Assembly: GCA_001465935.1 (NCBI GenBank)
Contig: LNKV01000009.1
Span: 124,001-188,000 of the forward strand
Direction of reading: 5' to 3'
Length of the DNA: 64,000 nucleotides
DNA from: Clarireedia homoeocarpa
Taxonomy: Eukaryota; Ascomycota; Leotiomycetes; Helotiales; Rutstroemiaceae
Below the pieces are notes generated by a model. That model saw nothing but the letters and a program-made list of their open reading frames with translations, was not told where the DNA came from and did not search any database. The position numbers and the translations under genes are program-made. Positions 55,312-64,000 of this stretch are shown piece by piece (position 1 is the stretch's first letter; the number at the start of each line of letters is the position of its first letter).

Positions 55312-56390
55312 CTAACAAACAGATTGGTAGAGGAGTAAAGGCTCGCCGACATGCTCAATCTCGGGAATCGTGCATTTCAGATCGAAGGCTTTTGATAGCA
55401 CAATTTTGAATATCTGTAAGAATGATTTATCAGTCGTCACTCCAAAAGCCATTAGAAAAGTTAGAGGCGTAACACACCTTTTGCACATTGATGCTGTGGC
55501 TTGTGCTACTAAAGATCAAACTTGCTCGCATTGCCTTTGCAAATCTTCGAGCCTAATGGAAAGGGTTGTTAGCAGGCTTCTAATGGCTGGGAAAGGATAC
55601 CACTCACTTGATTTGAAATCTCCTCCTGATCTTCTTTTGGGAAATTCACAAAGTGATCATACTTCGTGCCCACCAAGAATGGAATTGCAGTTTTATTAAA
55701 TCCTCTCCCCTGCCTATACCACTCCTTGATACTGTTCAATGTACTCTTTCGCGTCAAATCGAACATGAATAATATAGCCACAGCATCATTGCAAACCAGT
55801 GGTAACATATTCACGAACTCTCTTTGGCCTCCCAAATCCCATATCGAGAATGTAATCTCCGTGTTGCGAATCGATATTGTCTTCTCCATGAAATTGACAC
55901 CGAGTGTTTGTATATAATCCTCGTCCCAGCTCCCTTCAACGTATTTAACCATTAAGGAGGTTTTCCCGATTTGTGCATCCCCTACCATGCCGACCTTAAT
56001 GACGACACTGCTATTCGAAACCCGTTGCTGTGATTGTTGATCCGCGCCAGAGCCCCTAGAGTTCTGCTCTTGGTATGTATTGCCATGATTCGCGTTGCCT
56101 GATAATCCGGACGGTGGACGTGAGAGCGACGCGGGAAAAGCAGTGGGAGGGGTAGGGTATCGACTGTTCGAAGAATCATCCTGCGGGGGTGAAGCTGGGT
56201 AGTCTTGTGTATATTGTGGCGTATGGAAGTCTGCGGATGATGATGGCGCATGTCGATGGGTCGGTGTATGTGCCCTGTCCTCCATCCCACTCATCGAGTC
56301 ATCTTGAGGTGGCTCGACTCCTTGATTATCGTATGCGATTTCGGCATCTATCGAATCCATAGCGTCGTGAAATTGAGCTGGAGGGCTCAC
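55312..56390 (-). CDS. SPG1/TEM1-type Ras-like GTPase
   Basis: Small GTPase controlling the septation initiation / mitotic exit network at spindle pole bodies. Join complement(55312-55413, 55478-55552, 55608-56390), 319 residues; introns of 64 and 55 bases. The GTPase domain starts at about 129: GMVGDAQIGKTSLMVKYVEG (P-loop, Lys143), TLGVNFMEKT (effector region), WDLGGQREFVNMLP (G3) and FLVGTKYDHF, where TKYD stands for the usual NKxD, as in Spg1/Tem1. The last two exons encode RRFAKAMRASLIFSSTSHSI and the C-terminus ending YQSVC. An N-terminal extension of about 125 residues, Pro/Ser/Gln-rich, precedes the domain; it is longer than in yeast Tem1. No CAAX box. Confidence 0.9.
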
Positions 56391-57358
56391 TGGGAATTGC
56401 GCGGAATCCAGTTTGTCGGTTTGATGAAAAGCAGTCGGGAGAAGTAGGAGGTGGAAGCGAAGAAGGTAAAAGGTTCTGGAAAGGGTGAAATTGATTGATT
56501 TCGCGGGCTGACGAGGGAGATCAACGCTGGGATGTTTAGTAGATCATCTAGGCCTGATGTAAGTACGTTATTTCGGTACAATGTCGAAAATTATGAAGTT
56601 CTTGTACGAGCAGGCATCCGAGTAAATGTTGAGACAAAGATGTAGTGGCAGATACGAATCAAATGGTGTGGGAAATTAATTGCGAATGGAGATTTTGGGG
56701 GGTGATCGGATAGGTTAGGAAGTGAAGTTATTCGGAGAAACATCCAGGGGTTTTCTGTCGTCCTGTAGCCGGGCACCAAGCACAAATACAAAGGTACAAA
56801 AATAAGTCATGCGGTGGTGGTTCGGCGCTTGCTCTGCTTCAGACAATTTTATTCGACGCGTTTGTGCGCTTTGTTGACACGAGATCCGGCGAAGAGAAGA
56901 GAATGGGAGGAAAGAAATGAAGATCTAATATAGGAACCGAGAAGAGGGAAATGCGAAGGGGATGGGATGGGCGATGGGATTGCGGATGACTACACGTCGC
57001 CCAGTACGCGCATGAATCTCGCTCGTCTCTGTAACGTTCGTGACCTGGAATTGTTTGTTATTGTTGATTTGCGATTCTCAAGCCCATCAAGGCGTGCAAG
57101 GCGCTCTCTCTCTCTCCTCTCTCAGCTGCTCTGCCATCATCCCTGCTGCCCTTTCATCGTATCTCTCTCACTGGTGGGCGAGGTGGGGTTGCCATTCGGC
57201 TCAATCTTATGCCTTAATGCCTTACCACTCAGGCCGCGCATTTCAAATCCGCCCCTCCGATTCGTCGAGTGGATGAAGAACACAAACTGCTTTGATGGAA
57301 GCTCTCCGCCCGTTTCTGAAAGAGATCCACCACATATACTCTGGTAACATCCACAACC
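56391..57358. other. divergent promoter region
   Basis: Between the SPG1-like gene (minus) and the glycine cleavage H gene (plus). No gene supported. Confidence 0.5.
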
Positions 57359-58131
57359 ATGGCATCAATCGCAAGAAGTCTGAGGCCGTGTGCTTCCAAG
57401 TTCACGTCCGCCACATATAAAGCTGTCCCATTATGGCGATGCCCAAACCTGGCTGCTGTGAGAACATTCTCGATCTCTAGAACGGGTGAGTTCATCTTTT
57501 TCCGTGCAGGGTGCTCCGATTGCGGGCTTCGATCATATTATCTTGCGGCTTCTGCACCAACTCCTTTTCTTGCACAATTGTGTATTAGAATATGAATGCG
57601 ACTTGTACGATTGTTCGGAGACTCCGTGTTTCGATTTGTAATGCTCAATGCGCTTTTGTTGTTGGATATCTTCCTATGCCAAAGCATCCCAAGTACCCTG
57701 CCTATACTGATATCTGCTCCTATCTCACAGCTTTCCAGAAGAAATATACCAAAGACCACGAATGGATCCTGCTTTCTTCCGACAACAAGACTGGCACTAT
57801 CGGCATTAGCGACTATGCGGCTCACGCCCTCGGCGACGTAGTCTACGTGGAGCTTCCCACAGTTCCAATGAAGGTCGGTGCTGGCGATGCCATTGGCGCG
57901 GTGGAATCCGTGAAAAGTGCCTCAGATATCAACAGTCCTATTTCATGCAAAATTACCGCTGTGAATAACATGTTGGAAGAAAGCCCGGCAAACATCAACA
58001 AAGGGCCAGAGGATGATTCGAGTGCCGGTGGTTGGATCGCAAAGGTGGAAGTGGGGGAGCAAGGACTCAAGGATATGGAGTCTCTGATGGATGAGAGTGC
58101 TTATAAGGCATTCACTGAAGAAGAATCATGA
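57359..58131 (+). CDS. GCV3: glycine cleavage system H protein, mitochondrial
   Basis: Lipoyl carrier of the glycine decarboxylase complex in the mitochondrial matrix; its lipoyl arm shuttles the aminomethyl group between the P, T and L proteins. Exons 57359-57485 and 57731-58131, 175 residues. The first 45 residues are basic and Ser/Ala-rich, with RTFSISR typical of a mitochondrial presequence. The mature part has KKYTKDHEWI, then GISDYAAHALGDVVYVELP and GAVESVKSASDINSP with the lipoylated Lys104, and SAGGWIAKVEV near the C-terminus. The intron (245 bases) is long and stays open in one frame, which creates a misleading longer ORF. The ATG at 57359 has the context CAACCATGG. Confidence 0.93.
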
Positions 58132-58437
58132 GCGGGCGGGATTATGGAAGTTGAGAAGCAATTCGAAATGTGTGGATGGCTGAATGAAAAATGGAACGAA
58201 TGTACGGAACATAGACTCGGGGATTCAACTCAACATTGATAACATGCACTGGAAGTGGAGTTCGTTTCAACAGAGGACACTATGATATATAAGTGAGGGG
58301 GTATTTGTGCCTCGAGGCAGTTACATATTATTCATGCATATTTTTTGAAAAAATGCATCCCAATAAGCTATGAATGGTCCAGCTAAGATCGCTCTCTATC
58401 CTTGTTTGTAATACATGTGTGCTCGTAAGAAGCGCGT
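58132..58437. other. convergent 3' flanks
   Basis: Short spacer between the H-protein and HEM3 stop codons; nothing further seen. Confidence 0.5.
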
Positions 58438-59586
58438 TTATGCATTGTTACCATCCTTGATAATTGAACGGTTGAGGTTGATAGCCTCCAATATCTTGGC
58501 TGCACCTTTGCTAACCAAATCCTGAGCAAGCTGCCAGCCAAACTCATCCGAATCCTTTGGTGTAAGAACTTCCTCCAGCCTCTCTGCCTCGACGCTCTCT
58601 GCACCATCAAGACTGACAACAATTGCCTTCATCAACAGTTTCCCCTTCTCAATCCACGTTGTTTCCACTCCAATGGGTACACTGCAACCTCCTTCCAATG
58701 TTCTCATCAAGCTTCTTTCAGCCAGCCCTGCCAGCATAACCGCCCGATCCTCGAGCGTCGAAATGATCTCAGTGATCCTCTCATCACCTTCTCTCATCTC
58801 TAATGCTAACGCACCCTGACCCACTGCATGCAATAAACCACCACCCTCCGTCTTACTGTCCAAATACTGTGTGATTCTCTCGCCCCAATCCATCCTTAAT
58901 AATCCCGCAGCAGCTAGAATCAAGCAAGCGTACTCACCATCCTCAGCATCCAACTTACTCAACCGCGTCCCAATATTGCCTCGCACATCCTTAAACTTCA
59001 AATGCGGATAATGTTTCTTGACCTGCGCGCTCCTCCTCACACTGCTCGTCCCCACCACACTCCCCTCTGGCAACTCCGCCAAACTTTTATACGAACTCCC
59101 CTTCTTCATAACCAACGCATCGCGCGGATCTTCTCGCTCAGTTATACACCCAATCTTACAACTAGGCGGTAACTGTGTCGGCATATCCTTCAAGCAATGC
59201 ACCACCACATCCAATTTCCTACTCAGCAGCAACTCCTCCAGCTCATGCGTCCACAGGCTCTTCGCGCCAAAGTCATGCAGAGCAGTCGTCTGGTTCTTGT
59301 CCCCCATGGTCGACATGGCGTGGATTTCAAACTCGAGATGCGGATGCGATTTTTGTAGCGAGGCTTTCACCCATTCCGTCTGCACCATGGCGAGCGCAGA
59401 TTTGCGTGTGCCGATGTGAATGGTGTTTTGAGCGGAGCTGGCCTTTTCGTCGTGCGCTTCGCGTTCGGCTTGGTGGGAGAGGGCGCGGAGGGGTGCAGCT
59501 TCTTTGGGGGGTTTTTCTTGTACGCTGGTGGTGGGGTCGAGGATGGGGCGGGAAGAGGTCGACTCGAGTTGTTCGTGGGTAGCCAT
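58438..59586 (-). CDS. HEM3: porphobilinogen deaminase
   Basis: Hydroxymethylbilane synthase: joins four porphobilinogens into hydroxymethylbilane in heme synthesis, in the cytosol. Single exon, 382 residues. Landmarks: IGTRKSALAMVQTEWV (substrate-binding Arg/Lys), HCLKDMPTQLP with catalytic Asp134, GTSSVRRSAQVKKHYP, VRGNIGTRLSKLD and AERSLMRTLEGGCSVPIGV, in which Cys301 carries the dipyrromethane cofactor. The N-terminal 55 residues are a lineage-specific Ser/Pro/Glu-rich extension. A complete gene; the start is the first ATG of the frame, 52 residues before the conserved core. Confidence 0.95.
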   Translation of the reverse strand: MATHEQLESTSSRPILDPTTSVQEKPPKEAAPLRALSHQAEREAHDEKASSAQNTIHIGTRKSALAMVQTEWVKASLQKSHPHLEFEIHAMSTMGDKNQTTALHDFGAKSLWTHELEELLLSRKLDVVVHCLKDMPTQLPPSCKIGCITEREDPRDALVMKKGSSYKSLAELPEGSVVGTSSVRRSAQVKKHYPHLKFKDVRGNIGTRLSKLDAEDGEYACLILAAAGLLRMDWGERITQYLDSKTEGGGLLHAVGQGALALEMREGDERITEIISTLEDRAVMLAGLAERSLMRTLEGGCSVPIGVETTWIEKGKLLMKAIVVSLDGAESVEAERLEEVLTPKDSDEFGWQLAQDLVSKGAAKILEAINLNRSIIKDGNNA

Positions 59587-60360
59587 CTTTCAGACAGAAT
59601 GAATTGGTTTGTCTGGGTGATTCAATCTTTTGGAGGTTCGTGAGATTGAAAGGTTTTGGGTGTGTTTGACGGAGATGTTTACTTCGTGGTGGGGTGAGAC
59701 GGGGCGTGAAGGATTCAGGCTGGCTAGACCCCGCCATGCATTTACAGGGGTAAGCGGCAGATGTTCCACAGTGCTTGTCAACAAAATCTCATTTCCCGAA
59801 CATCATCATTTAAGAGCTGACCTTGCAAGCACTCTCGATAAAATGAAGATATACTTCATTTACGCCACGTTGCCCACGAAGTTTTCTCACTTCTTGATCA
59901 TGCGCCTTGGGGTTTTCGTGATTTCGTATCAATAGGGCGCACACGTTGAACTGCATGAGGAGAATAATGAACTGAAGGGGTATGAAAATGGTGCCGCAAT
60001 ATGTACTGCGCTGTGCCTACATATGATATGCATGCACCGACTATCCACAACACAACAACACACAACACATGAGATGCGTTAATCACTGGAACGCACCAAT
60101 GGGCAAAATGATTTATTTATGCGTAGGCACAGAACATGAGCCCAAAGAAATCATAGGAGTGTGAATACACAAACGCCGGATAAACTCCCACCATACTTAT
60201 ACTTAGTTTCTACGCTGTATGCACACAGTGCACCGGTAACGATAGTCCGCCCTACCAGCTTCCTTGATTTCCACAAAAATACCCCAGAATCCCTACCCCA
60301 GAATCCCAATCCTTCCGATCCTCCTTCCCCCTCTGCTAAAGTGCCTTATTCACAAACCAC
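59587..60360. other. intergenic
   Basis: 5' flank of HEM3 and 3' flank of the PLAC8 gene. No gene supported. Confidence 0.5.
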
Positions 60361-62960
60361 CTACTCATCCGTCTTCTTCCCCGTATTGAACCCGAAATAA
60401 CTCGCAAATGCACTAACACCACTCCCTTCTGAATCCACCATCTTCTTCGACCTCTCTGATCCCTTTGCCTTCTCCTTCTTCTTTCCCTTGTCCTTCCCCT
60501 TCCCCTTCTTGTCTCCTCTCATAGTCCTCACCGTCCCGTCCCTGCTTTGACCAATCTCTCCATTCTCATGGCTTAACGCCAGCACCTGCGCAAGCGAGTA
60601 CTGCAAATCACTCTCATGACTTGCATAGTCGCTAATCCTAACTTCTCCCCTCTCCGCGACCTGCGCCTCCCTATCCTTATCACCCTGCATCAATCCTTTC
60701 TTCTCATCGGCTTCCCGTTTAACTCTCTGCGCCGGTGTCAGACAATCATCCAGATTATGCAAAAAATCTGTGTAGCTGTGTCTGCCTATAGTTTGGTCAT
60801 TATTACCAACATCGACCAGTTGATTCCCCCCAACGACATGTGACATTGTTTTCTTCTCTGGAATGAGGGCAGGACAGCTAGCTAATCTGTGTTGATGGCC
60901 CAATAGAGAGTTGTGCTTACTCGAGGATGCACTACTGACAACGCAACTGACGATACGGTGTTGTTTGAGTGGAGTGGCTGGTCCAGAGTCGCCCGCAGAT
61001 TGAGCCAGCAGATGCTGCTTCTCTTCTTGAATTTCGGATCTCGCGTCGCAGTCTGCAATTGCGTGCTGTTTGACTGGGCTAGCATTTCCAGAATTTCCAG
61101 CACAGTCAACAAGGAAGTGCTCTTCAGTTTCAGGTATAGGACTTTGAGCGATACAGCTGATTGAACAACACTGCTTCAGCTTATGAGGAGTACTCGATGC
61201 AGAAATTGTTGAAGCATTGTCCAATGTGGCTGAGTTCTTGCTACTTGAAGAAGGACTAAGGGCACTGCAGCTTGCAATGCGATGCTGCTTAATAGGTTTC
61301 GGACTCGAAGATTCAGAGAGATCAAGTATAGAGCAGCTTGCAAAGCGGTGCTGGCGGGGACGAGCAGGGCTAGCCGAAGTAGACTCAAGCTCACAATTAT
61401 CTAGCAAGTGTTCCTCACAAGCCTGAATAGAATCCGGGATGTTACAGCTTTCTAAACTGTGCTCTCTTAATAAAGGAGTACTGAAGGAAGACATCAGTGG
61501 TGGGCAATCTTTCAATAATTGCTGTTGATCTCGTGGTAGTTGCATGACTGGACTAGATGCTCTGGATGGTGACATGGAATTTTTTCCGCCCTGACCAGAG
61601 CGAGCAGCGGAACTCGAAAATCGATGTTGCTTAGATGACCCTGGTTGACTTGACGAACCTGCTGATTCGAGATCACATTCTTCGATCGGGTGCTGGCTTA
61701 AGGTGGCCGATTGAGCAGGATCGACTACTTCGCATGTTGTAAGACGATGTTGTCGGACCGTGCTGGCAGTACTGCAAGATAGGCCAAACTTAGCAGCACA
61801 ATCATCCAAGGCATGCTGCATAGTAGATTTAGAAGGCTCAGCATCGATAGTGGACGTGATTAGACTGCGGCCAATTCCAAATTGTTGTAGATACTTCTCC
61901 TCTTCCTCATAGTAATCCAGAACTGATTTGGTGACATGAGAGTCGGTAAAGTCATGAACGTAGGAAAGTTGTTGCATTCCTGATGGTCTGATCTTTTCGC
62001 AACCTCGCAAACTATGCTGCTTGACCTTTACGGTTGATTGGGGCGACTCATAAACGACAGTGCTGCAATTCGATAGGCTAGAGAAGCTTCCTCGGCTTTC
62101 TGGTCTCCTAGATGATCCGCCACCATCAGATCTACCACCAATGTGTCCTACATATAATCCCATAACTTCAGACTGCTCCAAATTCCTGCTTGCTTCAGCC
62201 ACTGATACATTACTCTCCCTCTCGGGCTCGGCTGCGATCTCTTTCATGTCCGCAATCTTAGCATATCGTTTTTGCAGCTTCTTTCCTTCTTGTCTGAATA
62301 TCCGGTTTTCTCTCAATTCGAGATTTTCTGCATCAGTAACACGCGGCGACGCATATCTCATCGGCTGCTGCAACTTAGGCTGGGACATCTGGGGTTGTCC
62401 AAACATCTCAGTACGTTTAGCCAGCTCAACAGCACCTTCTCGAGCTCGAACTTCACGGTCATTTTGGGCTAAGGTACAGGGATGGCAGAAGATTGCACTG
62501 AAGCAATCATATCCGAAATGACCATTGATTCTGTATTGGGCTCGAATTCTTGCACGCTGTAAGGCAGTGAGGACGACTATTTGCATTGGTCAGCGGAAGC
62601 TTCTGAAGTTAGTTCGCTAACATTCTTACCTCCTATACAGCAGCAGCCTCCCAGTAGTCCATGCATCCAGCACATTTTATTACAACCTTCAGAAGCATGC
62701 CAATCGTGAGGATCCTGACCAAGTGAGACTTCTCTCAAACGCCAATGAGTCTTCCCGTGCATTACGCATGGCATGAACCAGGCCATACAACACGTGCCTA
62801 TATCCCCAGAAGGCTCATGGCAAAAAGGGACCATCCAGTCGCTTTTCCAGGTCTTTTCTGGTTTGTTTCGTTTGTAGTGCATTAATTCGTGTCTTGGGGG
62901 CTGGTGAGGTATTGGGCATTGCGAGGGAGTAATCAGATTTGTCGGCGTATTTTGGGCCAT
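60361..62960 (-). CDS. PLAC8-domain protein with QHxLxxC-like repeats
   Basis: Join complement(60361-62576, 62630-62960), 848 residues; the 53-base intron joins CCCIG to VVLTALQRARIR. An upstream in-frame ATG (63068) would add 36 residues. Residues about 25-140 are a PLAC8 Cys-rich domain: DIGTCCMAWFMPCVMHGKT, then GCNKMCWMHGLLGGCCCIG, YRINGHFGYDCFSAIFCHPC and TLAQNDREV. This domain occurs in plant FWL/PCR membrane proteins and fungal relatives linked to metal or cell-size control; the role here is unknown. A coiled segment follows, then about 400 residues with around 16 spaced copies of a QH-x-(L/I/F)-x-x-C motif in Ser-rich sequence, and a Lys-rich tail (KGKGKDKGKKKEKAKGSE). Confidence 0.75.
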
Positions 62961-63742
62961 GGCCGAGGTGACAGCGAGAGATTGTCTATGAACTGGAGTG
63001 AATGTAGATAAATGATACTTCTTAATGGAAGAGTTCTGTTTTCCTGGTGGCTGTCTGTTTTTACCCATTCTGAGCAGATGAAGATATTTGACAGAGCCTG
63101 CTTTGAGTTTAGCCCATATGCTTGATATTGAAGATTTCTTGACTTACGATGCACCTGGTAGTGATATTTGTGTGCCCAAGTTGATAAATTTATTGTTTGT
63201 TGCAAGAGGAGAGGAAAAGAGACAGAATGAAATGCTACAGTAAAAGATACCCATTGTTCCTTCCCGAACACGAGTCACAGATCGACCTTCCAATCCATGG
63301 AAGGCCTTTCCTGCGTGAGCTCTGATTCATTTACCTTCTTGTAGGCAGCTACTTAAAAGGGAGTTACGATATCGCAGCAGTAATGCATTCCAAACCGCTG
63401 ACCAGATGATTTACGCCCACTAGACTCCAAAATAAAGTGATCAAAACGGCAGATTAGGATGAATAACCAAAGAAATCAACGTAGGACTAGAAGTACAGAA
63501 GAGAAAAATAGCTTTTGAAATTCGAACTAATGGCACTTAGAATACATTATGTGCACTGTCAATTCATATCTCTCTATTAAGCACCGCCAACATAAATCGT
63601 ATCGAGAATCTTGCAGCCCTGAGAATCAGGTCTCTCTTAGATAGGATTAACATCCGCATGGCTCCTTTCCAAACAAAATTTTCGAAACCGAGGTTCTCAA
63701 GTGAACTTCACAAAGCTATCGTAAATGCTCAGGGCTTCATAT
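62961..63742. other. intergenic
   Basis: Upstream flank of the PLAC8 gene (includes its possible N-terminal extension to 63068) and 3' flank of the partial gene at the window end. Confidence 0.5.
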
Positions 63743-64000
63743 TTACACTTGTGGCCGAGAGGGGTCGACAGTTCCCTTAACCTTTGCAGTTTCCACAGAG
63801 CCCTCGCCCTTTGAGCTCTTGTTTGGGTCGTTGGTAACGTCTCCAGAGTGCTTGGTATCCGTGTTGCTGAGACCTTCTTGCTTGGCCGATTGAGAGTTCT
63901 TGCCGAGAGGTTCTTTTGAAGCCGCAGGCTATTTGCTTGTCAGTCTCAAAGCTACTATCTTGTGAACATTGAATCAAACCTTATCCGTTGGCTCGCCCTC
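63743..64000 (-). CDS. 3' end of a gene for a Lys/Ser/Gly-rich protein (partial)
   Basis: Only the end is in the window: complement(63743-63928, 63980-64000+), intron 51 bases, phase 0. The visible 68 residues read EGEPTDK, then PAASKEPLGKNSQSAKQEGL, SNTDTKHSGDVTNDPNKSSK and GEGSVETAKVKGTVDPSRPQ V. The ending ETAKVKGTVDPSRPQ resembles a family of small Gly/Lys-rich fungal proteins, often annotated as glycine-rich cell wall proteins, of unknown role. The donor is GTTTGA, a weak match. The start lies outside the window. Confidence 0.5.

Noticed and set aside
57486..57730. Open frame running through the H-protein intron
   Set aside because: It reads into KKYTKDHEW but the upstream part lacks conserved sequence; the splice 57485-57731 joins presequence and domain in phase.
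1..64000. Secondary-metabolite or operon-like cluster
   Set aside because: The enzymes are mostly housekeeping or isolated hydrolases; no backbone synthase (PKS, NRPS, terpene) or linked transporter and regulator.

Overview
The window is nuclear DNA from a filamentous ascomycete fungus. Most genes carry one to five short introns (about 45-70 bases) with GT-AG ends and CTAAC-like branch points. The gene content is typical of Pezizomycotina: SWC3, N-myristoyltransferase, a kinesin-3, an SPG1/TEM1-type GTPase, RNase T2 with a C-terminal extension, and 2EXR, DUF7924 and PLAC8 proteins. The protein flavour and the copia/gag remnants suggest Leotiomycetes, but that is an inference. There are no operons, CRISPR arrays, rRNA genes or convincing tRNA genes. 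Exon joins were worked out by eye from splice signals, reading phase and family motifs, and most give a coding length that is a multiple of three.

Layout. 0-10.5 kb is gene-rich: an alpha/beta hydrolase, SWC3 (minus), an ABHD12-like membrane hydrolase with an 8-base microexon, a CinA/PncC-like amidase with a frameshift in a G-rich tract, and N-myristoyltransferase. 10.5-20.5 kb is a decayed, repeat-rich island. It holds a broken vanillyl-alcohol-oxidase-type flavoenzyme, short TG...CA terminal repeats with a primer-binding-site-like and a polypurine-like tract, a retrotransposon gag interrupted by an 831-base insertion with a perfect 5-base target duplication, a truncated copia-like gag, and one intact DUF7924 ORF. 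20.6-27 kb returns to housekeeping genes: an EF-hand protein, an eIF4E-family cap-binding protein, a NOPCHAP1-like protein and a kinesin-3.

28-41 kb holds a 2EXR protein, a PPPDE-thioredoxin-PUL protein, Golgi GDPase (GDA1-like), a secreted PEBP-like protein, a GIY-YIG/T5orf172 protein with a membrane tail, a CorA transporter fragment and an HSL-type esterase. 42-54 kb holds a secreted Ala-rich protein with Kex2-like sites, a class II aldolase-family enzyme, RNase T2, a MetE/UROD-like protein and a broken methyltransferase. 55-64 kb holds the SPG1/TEM1 GTPase, glycine cleavage H protein, porphobilinogen deaminase (HEM3), a PLAC8 protein with about 16 QHxLxxC-like repeats, and the 3' end of one further gene.

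The genes do not form an evident pathway cluster. The most unusual part is the 14-20 kb nest, where an insertion carrying a DUF3716-like Cys-rich ORF sits in a retroelement gag and its removal restores the gag reading frame exactly.
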